Assembly: GCA_013339895.1 (NCBI GenBank)
Contig: JABACO010000006.1
Coordinates: forward strand, 181,168 to 245,167
DNA length: 64,000 bases
From: Ephydatia muelleri
Lineage: Eukaryota > Porifera > Demospongiae > Spongillida > Spongillidae
Direction: 5' to 3'
Shown: positions 63,531-64,000 of the stretch, in pieces
Layout: every line of letters starts with the position of its first letter
How positions within the stretch are numbered: the stretch's first letter is position 1
The notes under the pieces: generated by a model
What the model saw: only the letters and a program-made list of their open reading frames with translations
Told to the model about the DNA's origin: nothing
Database searches by the model: none
Program-made: the position numbers and the translations under genes

Positions 63531-64000
63531 TATAAACATTTAGCCAAATATGAAAGCTATTTGTGTCCTTTCTTGTCATCGTGAGACATGTTGATTATTC
63601 ACTATTGTAACAAATATACATGTAACGTCAAGCTAAAAATATATTTCGTTGCGCATGTGTGACTTTTAGAAACACGTTTTTTTATTTATGAACAGATAAG
63701 TTAGGTGTTACACGACTTTTTGGTAAGGTATTTGTTTCATTCCAGCGTTGAGCGATGCATTTGAGTAAGACTAGTTGAGCGCTTTGAAGAGAGTTCATCG
63801 AGAACAGCAGTTCGCGATCGGACCGGAATGCCTGTTTATACGCTCTAGCTAAGGAAAATTCGGCTACTACTGTGTGCTGCGCTACCCACTATAATGAGCC
63901 ACGGCTTAAGGCAGGTAAGTACCTTGTCGCGAACGCCCTTACAAAGGTCATATGACACGCTGGCTCTAGCAAGCCTTCGAGGTAAGCTTAACAATCGGTA
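63531..64000. other. Right edge, nothing recognised
   Basis: Possible GTAAGT donors at about 63915 and 63981 hint at 5' exons of a gene beyond the window, but no coding exon can be supported. Confidence 0.3.

Noticed and set aside
62697-63584. His-Thr repeat proteins at the right end
   Set aside because: Frames of the CA-rich satellite; no evidence of translation.

Overview
The window looks like nuclear DNA of an early-branching metazoan, most probably a demosponge. That is inferred from short introns, secreted or membrane proteins with degenerate cysteine-containing Ig/fibronectin III (FnIII) folds, dense microsatellites and many transposon classes. No bacterial operon, rRNA or tRNA was recognised. 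Only six or seven stretches look like host genes or multi-exon gene-like loci; most of the rest is mobile DNA and its debris.

Host-type genes. (1) At the left edge a plus-strand FnIII receptor enters from outside the window. It has a transmembrane exon and a cytoplasmic tail with several tyrosine motifs (253-2678). (2) A complete minus-strand paralogue lies at 41854-43682: signal peptide, Ig-like and FnIII modules, then a short hydrophobic C-terminus with no cytoplasmic tail. One FnIII exon segment is almost identical between them although its flanks have diverged. (3) A coiled-coil protein is encoded at 12905-13681. (4) A five-exon leucine-rich-repeat gene resembling LRRC58 lies at 32747-35983; a minisatellite has multiplied its exon 3 splice donor. 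(5) A minus-strand multi-exon gene at 37084-40412 has a RAG1-N-terminus-like zinc/RING region joined to a transposase-like body.

Mobile elements, left to right: foldback MITEs; a 1.76-kb duplication present at 5476-7236 and again at 17429-22110; a composite element with CAATATTGG clusters and three 288-bp tandem units (9490-11853); a LINE 3' end (12040-12620); a broken piggyBac (14294-16203); a hAT with both ends and an 8-bp target duplication inside duplication copy 2 (19046-21992), its empty site preserved in copy 1; a pile of related non-LTR retrotransposon copies with restriction-like endonuclease C-termini (24569-30817); a PHD/SWIM/protease Mutator-like element whose terminal inverted repeats are built of a GGAGCA hexamer (46737-52521), inserted into the gag of an LTR retrotransposon; another LINE copy (53120-56640) split by a 2.4-kb TIR element with a 6-bp target duplication; and a cluster of hairpin MITEs and a GC-rich block (57323-62265). 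The right end is mostly CA-rich satellite.

The main biology is a receptor paralogue pair with different C-termini (signalling tail versus tail-less anchor) and a clear record of nested transposition. Exon boundaries given for the receptors and the LRR gene were checked by splice-site sequence and reading-frame phase by eye; no alignment or database search was possible.
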